Source: Physella acuta (lineage: Eukaryota; Mollusca; Gastropoda; Physidae). Taken from it: a DNA stretch of 64,000 nt. The translations under genes were made by a program, and so were the position numbers. The notes under the pieces were generated by a model. That model was not told the DNA's origin. It saw only the letters and a program-made list of their open reading frames with translations, and did not search any database. This document shows, piece by piece, positions 25,460 through 49,273 of the stretch. The first letter of the stretch is position 1; each line of letters begins with the position of its first letter. The stretch lies in assembly GCF_028476545.1 (NCBI RefSeq), contig NW_026731883.1, forward strand, positions 248,001-312,000, in the 5' to 3' direction.

Positions 25460-26914
25460 CATCTATGCCAACTGTCATCATGTTCAGTTACCTCAGCTGC
25501 CACGCATAGTATTTGATGTTAACATCTATTTTTCTACTGGCTTTATTTTTGTTATAAATATATGTGACACTTCTCATAGAGTTAAATTATCACCCCTGCT
25601 GATGTATGTAATGCTGGCTCTAGTTTGTTGTCATCTTTTGACAGAAATTGTCTAAGATTTTGCTGTAGACAATTTGCCTTACTTTCTGTGGCTTTATGAC
25701 AGAAAAGGTCTTCAATTACGTTCTATTTCTTTGATTTTGTTCTTTTTTTCACAAATATGCATATGGATTTATGCAGCTTGCTTACGAATGTTAATATGGA
25801 CAAAGTAAGTGCCATTAAATATTTCTTCAATTAAATAAACTTGTGATAAATGCCCTGGTTCAGTATTTAAAAAATAAAAAAATTATATGTACTTTACATT
25901 ATCATAAAATGTTTTTCCTAGTCTTCTGTCATGAATCTTTTGGACATAAAAAATATTTTCTTGCAATATGGCAAAAATATTTTATTTTTAATGAGGCTAA
26001 TGAGTTCAATACATTTTGGGGTATTTTTCCCCATTTGCTGTTGATTGATGAGCTGCATATCCCAAATTCAGCTTTATGATGTGACCCTGATGCCTTTTGA
26101 ATAAAATGATCAGAAAGGTGTAGGGGTAACCACTGACTGCTGTACAAAAACAAAGCACCATCTGAACTTTGCCTTACTGTCTGTACTATGATATACCGTG
26201 ATGCATTTAACATCTGGCAAAGAAAGCATCACATCGACCCTAAGATATCCTATTGTTGGTATCTATACAGGCAAAACATCTTTTGATATTTTATGTTGGT
26301 TTTCAAATGTGAAACAGAAATTATTGTTAAAATTAAATTGGGTTAATAAAACAAATATGTTTTGATATCTTTGTCAGATTGTAATTTTATTTGTATTCTT
26401 GTTAATACAATATTGATGAGAAGAAAATTAGTTAAAACCCACAGTACTTATGAGTTACAGTTAAATGAGCTTCTGTGGGGAACCTGAAAAAAAAAGAGTT
26501 CAGCAGATAGACCCATTGCTCCTAGGATCCATACAAAACCTTTGTAAAGCCACAACAAGAAGGTCCCTGAACTCAGCTGTAACATGACCCCACCACAATG
26601 ACAGGTGAATTATGTTTTATACCATAGTCTCAATAGATCATATGATCTCAAACTGAAAATACAATCGACAGTTAATATATACGGCAGTTTTATTAACTGT
26701 TCGTAAAATAATTGGCAATTAATAAACCACATTTTTCCAATCAACCAAAGAAAGTATGGCTAATGAGAGCCATTTGCAAATATATGTTAAATACAAATAT
26801 TAATTACATGAGAACACAAAACAGTGTATTTTCATTAAGTTTAAGATCTAACCTAGAGCCATGAGCATTAAAAAAAAATTCAAATTGAAAACAACACACA
26901 TTTGTGGAACTCTG
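25460..26914. other. CCP110 3' UTR and convergent spacer to ANKRD54
   Basis: No coding signal. AATAAA candidates for CCP110 lie at ~25834, ~26098 and ~26345. The minus-strand ANKRD54 3' UTR must end somewhere before 26914, but no single signal stands out. Confidence 0.5.
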
Positions 26915-29900
26915 CTACAAAATGGAATGCCCAAAAAAAGGCTTTGTACAGGATTTGTCTACTTTTTCCTTGTCAATGCACAGGTCCGACATTTGGTTTA
27001 TCATGAGGTCAGCAATCTGGTCAGCTTGCTCCCGTGTTGACACAGCCTCCATCATGTTACACAGCGTGTCCACTGGGATCTCACCAGCTGACTCTGCTTT
27101 ACAGTGCACTTTTAGAATGCTGCTGATCTGCCAGCAGGAACAGATTGTATCAAATTTGTAATCATCTTTTTTAACAGAAATATATTGAATTGTAAAAATG
27201 GAACCAATTAATGTGAAACTTTCATTAAAAGTTCTACTTCCTTTATAAGGTAAATTTTTTTAAGAGCAGAAAACTGTAACAAAAGTTTTTAACTTAGCAT
27301 TCTAGCAACATAAATTAAAAGGAGTTTAGAACTAGCCTTCATTCTCTTGTTCGTGTTCTGATTTTTAAAAATTCCTGTAAGAACTTTGAGGTGGTGTAAA
27401 AAAATACATACCATTTGGCATTCATTGATAAGTTTATCTGTCGAAATACTTTTGTCTTTCCTAAGAGTGCTAAGTCTTGACCGCACAATGCATAATGGAG
27501 TTTGTCCCAAATTGTCTTTGAGGTGAATATTTGCACCTAGAAAATTAATTTTGACATTTGAGAACTATATAATAAATAAATTAAAGATTTTAGTAATGAA
27601 ATATTAAAATGAGAAGTATATTTTACACTTACCAGACCCAATTAATAACCTTACAATTTTCGAATCACCCCTACAAACAGCTGAAAACATACAAACTGTC
27701 ATATACAAAAAGTCAATTGTATAACCTTTAACAATCAAATCCAAACTTTTATAGAAAACATGTTACAAAATTGTATATATTAAATTATTTATATAGGGCC
27801 TATATTTTTATATATATATATATATATTATAATATATCTATATATAAAATTCTCTTCTGGGAGCCGTTAGAAAACAAGCTGCAAACGCTCTCCCTACCTC
27901 CCCACCCCTACATGGTTTTAGTGAGCTGTGTTCACTCTAAATGTTTACAAGCAGAGCCAACGATTTTAAAGGTGGGGGGGGGGGGGGGGGGGGAGGAAGG
28001 GGGGGGGGGGGTTATGGTCCTTAACGAGCTACTTATAGTGTTTTAAAGAAATATTTTCAGTGTCAGTGTTGGTACTGCCGAATTCACAAATTATGAATTA
28101 TTGAAAATTAGAAACAACTAAATAGCGGCGTATGTTATGCCGCGGGCCGGCTCGTATTATATATATTTATAATATATCATATATAATATATTTATAATAT
28201 CAAATTATAAATTATATAATTTAAGCATTACAACTTACAAAATTATGTATTTGAATGCTATTATTAAATAACTGTAAATTACCCAAATGGAGAGGTGTAT
28301 TGCCTAGAATATCCTGACGATTGGGATCAGCTCTTGCAGAAATTAACAGGCTCACTGAAATATTTTTAAAAATGGTCTTATATTACGGATACAGGGAGTC
28401 AACAAGGAATGGAACTTGCAAGAATTGTATCAAATACTATGTGTTGGAGAAATCAATAGGGAATGGAATCTGCAAAAAGTGTGTCAAATACCTATATGCT
28501 CCAGTCCCAGCGAACTTGCAATATGCAAGGCTGTTCTTCTCTTGTTGTCAGATGCATTAGCATGAACACAATTGTGGAGCAAAGTTGAAACTGTGTATAT
28601 CAATAAAAATATTGTTTTACAGGCAGTACAACACATATACTAATGTAACGACAAATTAATGTTATTCATATAATTGGTTACACCATATAAAAATAATTAT
28701 TTCATATATTTTAATTAGTGACACAGAAGCATTGTCGGTTAGGTTAAGGTTAGTTTACCAATAAGTGACAACAAATTAAATGTAAACTGATGAATGCTAA
28801 CCGCACTGACACAGATGTCATACTACGTAATACAGTAACACACTGTCTGCAGTAACAAAAACACAAGTTTTTACCTTCTTCAACATCTCCATTTCTAACA
28901 GCAGTAAACAGTTTTCTTTTTTCTATAAAGTAATTAAAAAAATATTTTAATATATGTGTAAGTGGTGTTATTAACTTATTTGATGGATTCAAACCAAAAT
29001 CATGGCGATAATGTCAACACTCAAACAGTGACAAACATCACTAACTGTGTATATTTCCATATTTGTTGGATCTCTTCATTGTTCAGGAGAAAAATAAATG
29101 TCTTACAATCCTGATTTTACATCAAGAGGAAGTTCAAGTAATTTTCATTACAGGGTACCACTGAATCATTGCACTGCTACATCTTTACATTGTTGGTTGC
29201 ATAACTACTTTCAGGGCTCATTGTTAGAGTGTTGAAATTAGTTTTAAGCATTTATATACTCAGAAAATGTGTACTGAAAAAAGATTACCATTAAATTCGA
29301 GAAGTCCTAAATTAGTTAAGGCATTCCTTCTGGCAAGTCGCATCTGATTTTTTATATGTGAGCCTGCTACCAAAGATCGTGATTTTAGCCCATGTGATGG
29401 GTAGAACTCACTGGATGGACAATGGGAGGAATGACCAAATGAAATAGTCGACACTGGCATAGGAACACTGAAATCGATGGGCTTTAACTGCAAAAAAATA
29501 ATAATTTAAAAACATTTTAGAAAACTTAACACAAGTTAAAAAAGTATTCCTGCATTTAAGATTATCCCAGCCCACCACCTATACTAATTAAAAATGCCTC
29601 TTAAGAATTTAAAGAACATCAACAATTAATACTTATAATTAAAATAAATCATAAATTAAAGAAAATAATTATAACAGTTGAAAGGCCACCTTTGTCACAA
29701 AAGCTTTGAATAAACTAATTACTAGATCTATGTTCAAGGTAGGGTAAAGAGTGGAGTACACAAAATAAGATCAAACAAACAGTCATGGTAAAGTAGCTTT
29801 ACCAATATCTCTGCTGTGATTTAAATACAAAAGGTTAGTTCTCTTCTAAAATAAGAAAAATGTAGTAAATGTCTAGATCTTTAGCTACTCACTTTAGTAG

Positions 29901-30276
29901 AATCAAAAATTAATACAGGGACAATAGGCACCATTGTTTCATGGGATGGAGGCTCTGTAGAGGGGTGATGAATCTTTAAATCACATTTTGATGAGGACAC
30001 ATTATCGTGGCAAGAAACTTTCAATGGAAAAGTGGAACTAATGTTCAATTCAAGGTTTGTCTGTGTAGGGCTCGTGCTAGCTTGCACTTGTGATGTATTA
30101 GCATTAGCTGTTACAAAAGACACTTCCAGTGACTGAGATGGTGGTGGAAGTGTCTGAGGTCCTGAAATGGGTTGCTTAACATAAGAATGAGATGTCAATC
30201 GCACTGTTAAGTTCTGTTGACGTTGGTACTGTGTCTGAACTTCAAAAAGTTCCTCATCATTTCCATCTACGTCCAT
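26915..30276 (-). CDS. ANKRD54: Ankyrin repeat domain-containing protein 54, 8 exons
   Basis: Exons in transcript order: 29893-30276, 29289-29487, 28875-28922, 28492-28590, 28283-28354, 27633-27680, 27412-27536, 26915-27127; 395 residues, start ATG at 30276. Residues 1-~195 are low-complexity (Ser/Pro/Thr). Ankyrin repeats follow (KLFTAVRNGDVEEG; NKRRTALHIASSLG; ADPNRQDILGNTPLHLAV; ANIHLKDNLGQTPL). The last part, RSRLSTLRKD to TREQADQIADLM, matches vertebrate ANKRD54 (KSKLNIL..., TSTKEQVDEVTDLL). The fourth exon (28492-28590) appears in no long ORF. I inferred it because the third and fifth exons leave one repeat missing; it has good splice sites and the right phase. Vertebrate ANKRD54 is a nucleocytoplasmic adaptor that binds Lyn and Btk; its role in molluscs is not known. 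It is divergent with ALG1. Confidence 0.91.
27841..28155 (-). mobile_element. Non-autonomous repeat with G/C tract and terminal hairpin, copy 1 (in ANKRD54 intron)
   Basis: One of three related copies (others at ~35383-35770 and 57721-58140). Read on the minus strand it begins CGAGCCGGCCCGCGGC, continues through GCGGCATAACATACGCCGC (a hairpin), has a shared block CTGAAAATATTT, a long C tract (poly-G at 27970-28010 here), and ends near GGCTCCCAGAAGAGAAT beside TA repeats. The outer hexamer CGAGCC recurs inverted near the other end in copy 3 (GCTCGC). A near-terminal hairpin with asymmetric ends is Helitron/Helentron-like, but no diagnostic terminus is certain, so the class is open. Confidence 0.7.
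28397..28504. repeat. Two-copy tandem duplication overlapping the donor of an ANKRD54 exon
   Basis: Copies at ~28397-28449 and ~28450-28504 are about three-quarters identical (shared GGAATGGAA, TGCAA, TCAAATAC). On the transcribed minus strand the second copy contains the last bases of the fourth ANKRD54 exon and its donor GTATTT at 28491. The other copy lies just inside the intron and carries the same TAGTATTTGA sequence. Confidence 0.7.
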
Positions 30277-31144
30277 GATGATTTAATTTTTTATTAAGCT
30301 TAGACTTTTAGAGTTTAGTGGTCACTGCTTATTTGTGAGTTGTTATTTTTTTTTGTTAATTTATAATTATTATTATAACATTGGTCCAAATCATTGGTAG
30401 TATTGGTAGCTTAGCTGAGTTAGCTGCGCACTTTGCTGCCGATATGATTTCAATTTCATTCAGATTCAGACTGTCATTATTAATTTTATTATTAGGCCTA
30501 CTAGATCTAGAGTAGATAGATCTAGTATTGATAGATAATTAATGCATTATTACAACTTCTTTTAATAGGCCGCTGCGTTGTCAGATACAATTCTAGATCT
30601 AGATCTGATATAGATCTAGATTAGATCTAGGATCTAGAAACAACAGTACACTACAGTAATCACTAATCAGCGATGACTGCTATTGCTAATCGAAAACAAA
30701 CTTAAATGATAAATTCCGTAAGCGAAAGTTTAGAACCGCTTAAAATAAATATTCATAATATCAACTGGTAGACTTGCTATAAAATTTAAATGTATATAGA
30801 ATCTAGAATCTAGATCTAGATCTAACTTTTTTAAAGGTAAAGCTGTTTGGTTTTTTTTTTTAGTTTTTTTTATCTAGATCTATGTTTCGTGTTTGTTTCA
30901 GACTAATAATAAAATTGCAATGTATTTTGTAGGCTGTTGTTGGAAATGTTTCTAACCGGATGTTTCCATTGTGTAGTATTTGTATCTCTTTGGCTGGTGA
31001 ATGCATTTGCAAAGTTTATAAGTTGTAACGTTTCAAGAGAAGCTTTCGAGTCTCTGCGTTAACTTTTTAATTTAATTTAATATTTTAATACAGAATTCCA
31101 AAGAGCTTCTAAATCTATAACTCGTTGCATGTTGTCGATTCATA
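30277..31144. promoter_or_regulatory. Shared divergent promoter region of ANKRD54 (-) and ALG1 (+)
   Basis: The two start codons are 868 bases apart, head to head. The space is AT-rich with a dense TAGATC/TCTAGA cluster at 30500-30890. No ORF or TATA box stands out. Shared promoter use is inferred from spacing only. Confidence 0.5.
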
Positions 31145-41246
<10,102 letters not shown>

Positions 41247-44110
41247 AGTAATAATGTTTGGTGCTGCACAACTGCTGGCTTACTAAATTTTCTTCTACTG
41301 GTGATAATTGTTGGTTTAGTCCAGGAAATCAGGAAATCAGGATACAAATATTTATGTTATCTAAAAGATTTCTGAAAAACCAAGCTTGCAGTTTAAATAG
41401 CAGCTTATTGAGGCTGAGTTTTTATTTAGTTGGTGATGAGGTTTGTTTTATTTAGTCACATTGACTGCTTTCCTGTTGAAATCAATCCTTAGCTCAGCCT
41501 TAAACAAGATTATTAAAATAAAGAATATCTATGTGTGTTGTTTTAATCATTCATACTTTCGCTTATTGTCATAGTTAGTAACTTTAGACAAACACCAGTT
41601 TACTGCAAGTACAAAATTTATTTATGCCAGTAAAAAAAAGTATTTTAAAATAATATTAAGAAACATTTTTTTTTTAAATTTCAGATACTTAAAACTCTGC
41701 ATTTAGTGGTAAATAATTTCAACAAATTGATTTTATCTCATTATTTCCATAAATATATTTTTTTAATGTTTAACTTTAAAATATGCACAGCAATTTTATT
41801 GTAGTATATATCTGTAAATAAGATATTAGATTTACAATCAATACTATACTGATAAATGGTAAGCAGTTTCCTGTATATTACTTAAAATATTGATTAAAGT
41901 ACCAAGATAAAATTAAAATAATTTAACATGGAAAAGTACATGGTTAAACATTTCATGGAAGATACATTTGATTTCTGTCTGTACAGAAAAATAAAGAAAA
42001 ACAATGTAACACCACCAACAAACATTTTTAGTTTTGATCTCATGTTTAGTGAAATTGAGATTTCTAACCAAATCTTACTTTTCAATAGTACATTATTATG
42101 CTTTAGTAGAACACAATTCTTCACAATTGGTTTGGTTACAGTAACACTCCTAAATACACACCCAAACAGGGTTAAACTGATCACATTTGTAGAAACTTCA
42201 CTGCCATAAATTAATCTGATTCACCTTTATTAAAAACCCCTGATAAGTAATGTGCAGAAAGACACACATAAACATAATTAAAGAAATATTTAACTACTAA
42301 TTGTCTGAAGGTTGTAATTTATTGTTAAATATAAATGATTTTTTAATAATTGTGAGTGGGGGACTAAAAAGGGCATTAGTCATAAAATATACTTTATGAC
42401 ATTATAAAACAAATAGCTGTAGGCAATGGTTCCATTTTCTAGGTAAATTGTAGAGAAACTATAGTAAAATATCTTTGTAATCCAAACCATAGTGTTGCAA
42501 GTTTCCAACCCAGCTTTCTGATTTTAAAGAACAGTTTGGATGATTAGAAAATTCAGAACGCTTAATTTTGCAGTGAGACAAGTTCCTGTTTTATTACCAG
42601 GTGTACAATCACTAGTTGGGGTTAATTTCATGGCACACACCTCAACATGGCTTATAAACATCTGATCAAAGAGGCTCAAAAATGAAATCAGCAGTAATAA
42701 AAAAAATATTTACAATATATTATGTCAGCCACTTTCTCATCGAGTTTAGCAAATAGGCTACCACTTTTTAAAGATGAGCTTCAAAACATAAAAAAAACAA
42801 GTCAAAACATCAAATTTCATGTAAACATGGAATGTTATTGTAAAAGTTGTTCATGGAATGTTTGAAATATGTAAGCTATAAATTGTACAGATTTTAACAT
42901 ACCATCATAAAAAAGAAAGTAAAGATTTGCCATGGGTTAAATGTAAATGGAATGTATAGTTATTGTATTTAAAAAATTTAGACATGGAAGATGCCTCATG
43001 TGAAGGCATATTGCTCCAACTCATTGCATAGTCAAACAAGAATTACTGGCTGAGGTAATAATACACAACAGTTTCACATAATATGCAGACATCAGAAGTT
43101 TAAATGCATTTTCCCCATCTCCCTTAATGGTATATAAAAATGACAGCATAAATTATGAAACACGTAGTTTTATCACATATAAAAGTCAAGCATTAAGGGG
43201 TGAGAACATAGAGAAAGAGTTGTACAGCTTTAATAAACATTTTTACTCATTACTTGTTTTATAATTAATGGCAAATAATCACTTTAAGAACTTAGTATCA
43301 CTGATATATCATTTAGCAATAATTCTGAATGCACAAAGCCTTTTTTTTAAATCTAGTATTGGATACATTTAAATTTTTTAAATCTCTTTGGAAAATTAGC
43401 ATTGCGTGAAATTTTAAAAGTTTGTAAAAATTACTTCCTTAGAATCTAAAATTCATATTCCAATTAATAATAAGTCAGTTAACTTAAGCTAAACCTTAAA
43501 CAATTTTTTTACTGAGCTGCTGAAAAAAAAATAGAACTTCAAAACTTTATTATTCATAAACTGAAAAAATTATTTATTTATATATGAAAAAAATGTTACG
43601 TTAAATAATTATTTACAGCTTTTGATTATTGTAAAATATATATAACACACATCATGTAATGTAAGTAGAACATACTAGCTGTATGGGGTTAAACCTTCAC
43701 TTTCAGATCATATTATTTTTCTTAATCATTAATTTATTTAAAAATGATGAAGTGATTGGTTTAGAACTGGTTTTTTCATTTAAGGCTAATGGATTGGAAA
43801 ACTTTTAGCTCACATTAGCAGCAGTATAAAAATTTAGACCTACAACAATAATTGTTTGAAAAATTAGGTGCGTGATTGAAATAGACCTTTCATTAGGTAT
43901 TCAAAATATCAACACATTAACAGAGTAATAAAAATTCAACATTTCTTACATATAAAAAATAACACAATTAGTCATATGATGTATCAAATATACATATATA
44001 TATTTGCATATATAGAAGTTACCAAAAATATCCTTCCTTCAGAATTACAAGTGTATTATGTAGCTTTCTCAGCATGTACAATTATTATGATTCATATGTT
44101 GATAGCTGGA
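41247..44110. other. Convergent 3' UTRs and spacer between ALG1 and myosin XV
   Basis: No coding exon on either strand. An AATAAA for ALG1 lies at ~41517. For the minus-strand myosin several TTTATT sites occur (for example ~41617 and ~41801), so its 3' UTR may exceed 2 kb. AT-rich, no repeat family recognised. Confidence 0.55.
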
Positions 44111-47100
44111 TCAGTTGTGACCATTGACAACAATGTTTTTGTCTAACCGCTTATGATATCTATTGATTACTTGGAGGTATTGACCAATCAAATCTGAAAT
44201 GTCAGAGCCCTGAAACAAAAATGTTCAACAGAAAATTTTAGCAAATTCTTTTTAATGTCTAAATCGGCTTATATCAAATAAGTAAGGGTTTATCCATGAA
44301 TGACATCAAACTGCTGGGGTGAAAAGTCAGGCCATTATGATGATGTGTGACAAGGGGGGGGGGGGGGGGGGTGGGGGGTTCCATGAAGTTTGATGTGTAT
44401 TTTTTAAAGGAAGAGGACAAAGCAATTCTGTATTTGTTTGAAATGTTATTTTGGGAGGGATTAGCACCTTGTGATGTCATTTGGGTGTTGACAAGATATG
44501 GTGGGGAGGGGGAGAAATACAATTGATCTTAAAAAAACTGAAACATTATTTAGGATAAACCCTTATACAATCAGCCAACCTGATACAGCACTGTATTTAG
44601 ATGAAATATCTGCTATAATAGACAGGCTTAACTACCTAGTGCGAGCACAGCTTAATGAAACCCACCTGATCAGTTTCAATCCTCAGTATTTGTTGCACTA
44701 ACAGATCACCCAGCTTCATGTCCAGGTAGTTGACATTTGCGTCACTCTTATAGCGACGTGTTGACAGTATCTGGCTAAAGGGGTATTTCCTGATCGTCTC
44801 ATGGGTGTCTTTACGTAAGAATGAAATCCCTTCAAAGTTGACAGCCAGCATGCATTCACCACTTATGTTGGGTATGCTCTGGAGAATGAGAATAATTGAT
44901 TCAACAAATTGGTCTAAAAAATAAGGCTATTTGGATGTCATACTGCTTAGTGTAATTTTAAACTTATTCACAATAAACAATCTTAAAATTATTTTAAAAT
45001 CTTCTGATGTTTTAAAATAAAATTAAAATAGTTATCAAAACTCTGAAGATTTCAAGATTTCAACTTGAAGATCTGTTGTAACAATAACTTCATTAATTAC
45101 CTTAATGAGGAAGAAAGTTGAGCCAAATAGAGGCCATCTGTGTAGAACATCTAAAATGTATTGAGAAAGGTTAACTATTATATTTATTGTATGTGCATTG
45201 CAAAGTTACAAATAATGCAGTGGATCTTTAAAGTTAGTGCAGAATTACTGAAAAACGAAGTTTTCATTGTGGATTGTAACAGAAAAATGTTTTGCTGGTA
45301 CTGACCAATGAAACGGGCCTTGGCTTCCAGGGGATTCATAGAAGAAACAGCACCCAAGTTTTCATGAATTTTGTTGAGCCAGTTCTGGGGTTTGGTGTCA
45401 GAAAAGTTTTTAATATTTCTTGGCACTAAAGCATCCAGATCTTTCCTGAAAACAAAATAAAGATAAATAGAAGTACTGTGTGAGAACTATTGTGTTATTA
45501 TTTGAAGATTAAACTGACTGATTGGGTGAGCAAACTTACAGTGTTGGGGTTCCGACCATTCTGTTAGCTTTGTGAAGTAAGGCACCTAGGTAAGGAATAT
45601 CTGTTGCTGTTTCTTGGGGAAGTTTCCCATTAGGCAGTCTAACCAAAAATCCTTCATGGTAGTCAAGGACACACTATGTAAAAAAAAATTATTTAGTAAA
45701 TCTATTTGTTTAAAAAAATATGTGTAAAGCTTATTTTTGAGCTAATCTGAACTGAAAAAAAAATTATCTAACTACTTGACTACTTACTATTCTAAGGATA
45801 AAGTATAAAAGAAAACCCATTAAAATTGGGTAAGACCTTTCTATTGATAGTAAAAGGGACTGTTTGTGTTTTAGGAGTAGCTTATAAAATATGCTGCTTT
45901 AAAATTTAAATGAGAAAGAATAGCAGGTGAAGTATCTTTACTTTTGTTTTGAAAAGTTAGCTTAGTTTTCATAAGGAAAGGAGTGAGAGATCATTTCTTA
46001 TAAATTATGTGAGAATTTTGTGACTAACCTGATGGAACATCATTTCAATGTAAATATCATTGTTGTTCTGTTTAAGTGGGAAATACCAAACAGTTCGCTG
46101 AAAGATTAAGTCAAATGGTATCTGTCTGCGGATGTAATAAGCTGTTTCATCCAGGATGTAGTCCTCCCTGTTGAGCTTGCTGAAAACTCCATCCCCTAGA
46201 GGACAAAACAAAGATAATTAAAAATAATTGTTCCATTTTTAATGTGTTGGTAAAATAATGAAACAACTTCCTCCAATAGCAAAACTAACCAGCACTTTGC
46301 TTACCTGTTCTAACAAAGAACGTGTATTCTTCCATCTCAGCCAAATCTGTTATATTCAAATTTGCACACACTTCCTCTATAGCATCTTGCACAACCTGAG
46401 TTGAAAAAAGGCAAAAGGTATTATTTTTGTAATACAAGTTGGTCTTGCCTTGTCCAATATTATCACTAAACAAAGTACTCAAATCTTACATTAAGATATT
46501 ATGTTGTGTTTAACCTAAGTAAGTTTTTATATAGTGATTGACTTACAGTACAAGATTTGACTTGAAGCAGACCTTCATGGTTATCTGAGCCTGAATAAAA
46601 GAATGGAATGCGCTTGGAGTTGCGACCATCCTGGAAAGAAAAATAAAAGGTTTTTTAAAAAATAGCTAATTGAAAATTCTAATTAATTTGCCAAAATGGG
46701 TTTTTCTTATTTTATTCTTTTTTAAAAACAATCATATCATAATAGTTTGAACAAATATACATAAACTTAATGACTGTGTTCTCACTGATGCAGAAATCTA
46801 CAACGACTTTCAAATGCCTTCAACTGAATATTCATCTGTGCACAACTATTTGAGTATAAGAAAGAACTATAAATCAAGCCAACATTTTACTTACAGCAAG
46901 AGCAACCACTTCTTCTTTTAGAGGAACATCCTTCCTGCCTCCATATTTGAAAGTTTTTCTGAGATTATTTAGACAAAGGGCTGCAGCATCTGTAATATAA
47001 ATAGCAACAAAGTTGGGAGAAACTACATAAAAGATTAACTATTCTTTAGATACATTTAAAACTATTTTCTTACTGTTGTAGGCCCGGTTAGTGTCAACAG

Positions 47101-49273
47101 ATGTTGTCTCCAGATATTTGAAGAGATACGGCTTCAGTTCTTTAGAACAGTCAAAGTAAGCAGCAACAAGGGCAAACAAACGCCAGCCTCTAATCTTGCT
47201 TTTACTGGAAACATTACAGATAAGTCAACATACAATTTAAAATTGTTTTTAGAAAATATACCCAACAAATGTAAGCAGGTTCTGATTATGTGAACAGGTA
47301 ATGTACACTTTGCAACAACAAAATCAGAAAAAATAGCATACTAAGTAATAAAAAAAAAAATACAACAAAAAAGTGAATACTTACACATTCATGCTTCTGT
47401 TGTTGGTTGTCTGCTTACACAACTGGCAAAAGATTTCATCCCTCAGTTGTGGATACTTGTGACACGTCTGTTAATATAGAATATACATAAAAAGTTATTA
47501 GAAAACATGGAAGTATATTAAATCTGTCTCGTTAAAAATAATCATATTAAAAAATTATGATGTATTTAAACTTTAAGGAAAATTATTTTATGTGAATTAT
47601 TCTGATTTATAGTAAGAGAAATAATATTGCAAATATTTTCAAATTAGGTTGCAACAAACCTTCAGTATTTTCTTTGCACAGTCAAAGTCTGTCATGTTGC
47701 TGCCCATTGGGTAATCTCCCATAAATCTCATGATTGCTGAAATGCAATATTTTGGATAGTCAACAAGATTGATGTAAACTACTACTGGCAATTGTCTAAA
47801 CAAAATGCATTGAAGGAATAAAAATAAAGAAGAAATAAGTTCAAGAAAGTTGTGTAAAATATTTACCAATGAAACATTCCAAGGCCAGTTTATTCAAGTC
47901 TGGTGAACTCATCTTGAGAAGAGATGCCTGAATTGGTGACTGGAAATAAAGGAAAACAATATTAAAAAATTCAATCGAAAGGTGTTTCTTGTTACTTGTT
48001 TTATTTAATTAATAATTCTTAATATTCATACAATTATTGCTATAATTAACAGTACTTTCAAGAAAAACATTTTTTTTAAAACTCAAGAGAAACTTTTTTT
48101 TAGAAAACTATGTTTATGTCTAATGACTTTAATATAATATTTTGTGATCATACCCTGGTCCACTTAATGAGATCTGCCTGCTCTTTCCAAGACCAGTCCT
48201 GGTTTCCTATTCAAACAATAATACAATGAAATAATTTTTTCTCAAATATTTATTAGCATCATATATTTGAAAATAAATGTTTTTTTTTTAGAAACAGTTA
48301 CAGCCTGATGGGTTATTAATAATACTTTAAGAGATTTATTAAATTAGAAATATAGTTATTAAATGTTTTGAGTATATTTCAGATATCACCTAGTTTACTA
48401 AAAACAGACATCTTAATTTAAAAATGATTAAACATGCTTCAGTGAGACCAAACATTTTGAATTTTTATATTTCCTAAAATATTATTATCAAATTTTTAAA
48501 GCATGATGTTTTTCTGAAAAAGTAACAATTTTCAAGTTGTTTTGATTTGACTGAATAAACAATGTAATTGTGGTAGTATTTGTTTGAAACCTTAATTTTA
48601 AAGATGTTTCAATCCAATAAATTGAATTATTTAAATACATCGTCATAAAGTATGAAAAATAGATTAGCGTGAAGATGTACTAAGTAGCATAATAATATTT
48701 TGATAATAAATAAAGCCATTTGTTAGCAACATTGTTTAAATTGAAAAAAATAAGCATGGTAAGCATAAAGCATATTTTAAGTAGTGTTTAAAATTCAGGT
48801 AGGGTGATACAAAAAAAGATAAATATGTGAGGAAAGAATAAATTCTTTGGTGCTTATTTTCTTCTTTGTTCTATGGCATTTTTCCAATATGATTTTGGTT
48901 AGTTCTTCTATAGCCTGGATATTCCTGCAGATTAACCAAATAGACTAAAGGGCTTAGAGACTGCTAATATAATACCTTATTTTTCTACAGTTTAGAACTT
49001 GATCCAGTTTTTCCTCATTAACCCCCCTACCTCTAGTTCCAAAACTTAAAAAAAGCTAGCAGTAAGTATCAATGCCCTATTTTGAACAATCCTTCAGTCT
49101 CAAGTAAACTTTATCTGATTTCCAGTTTAATCCGTTTTCCACAATTTGGTCAGGAACGAAACCTATCACCTCTTTGAGCACTTTCCTTGCTTTTCATATT
49201 TTGAAGTTTGGCATTTTCAATCATTTTCACGGTTCCCCTGATGGAGCCATCTTCTGTCCTCAACATCTCATAC
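44111..49273 (-). CDS. MYO15A: Myosin XV block 4: second MyTH4 and C-terminal FERM
   Basis: Exons: 49170-49273, 48154-48206, 47867-47939, 47660-47736, 47385-47467, 47074-47204, 46895-46989, 46547-46630, 46305-46395, 46029-46195, 45540-45673, 45306-45445, 45101-45150, 44666-44878, 44111-44209. MyTH4: WTRSPIQASLLKM, IMRFMGDYPMG (human VMRFMGDAPLK), YPQLRDEIFCQLCKQTTNN, RGWRLFALVAAYF. FERM: RIPFFYSGSDNH, EYTFFVRTGDG, AYYIRRQIPFDL, a middle lobe with HRWPLFGSTFFLIK, and the third lobe from GECMLAVNFEGISFL to MKLGDLLVQQILRIETDQ. The last exon encodes an amphipathic tail to the stop at 44111. By family knowledge this tail binds cargo such as whirlin or Eps8. Confidence 0.95.

Noticed and set aside
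28321-28560. Plus-strand 79-residue Cys-containing ORF
   Set aside because: Antisense to two ANKRD54 exons and the tandem duplication between them; no splice or family support.
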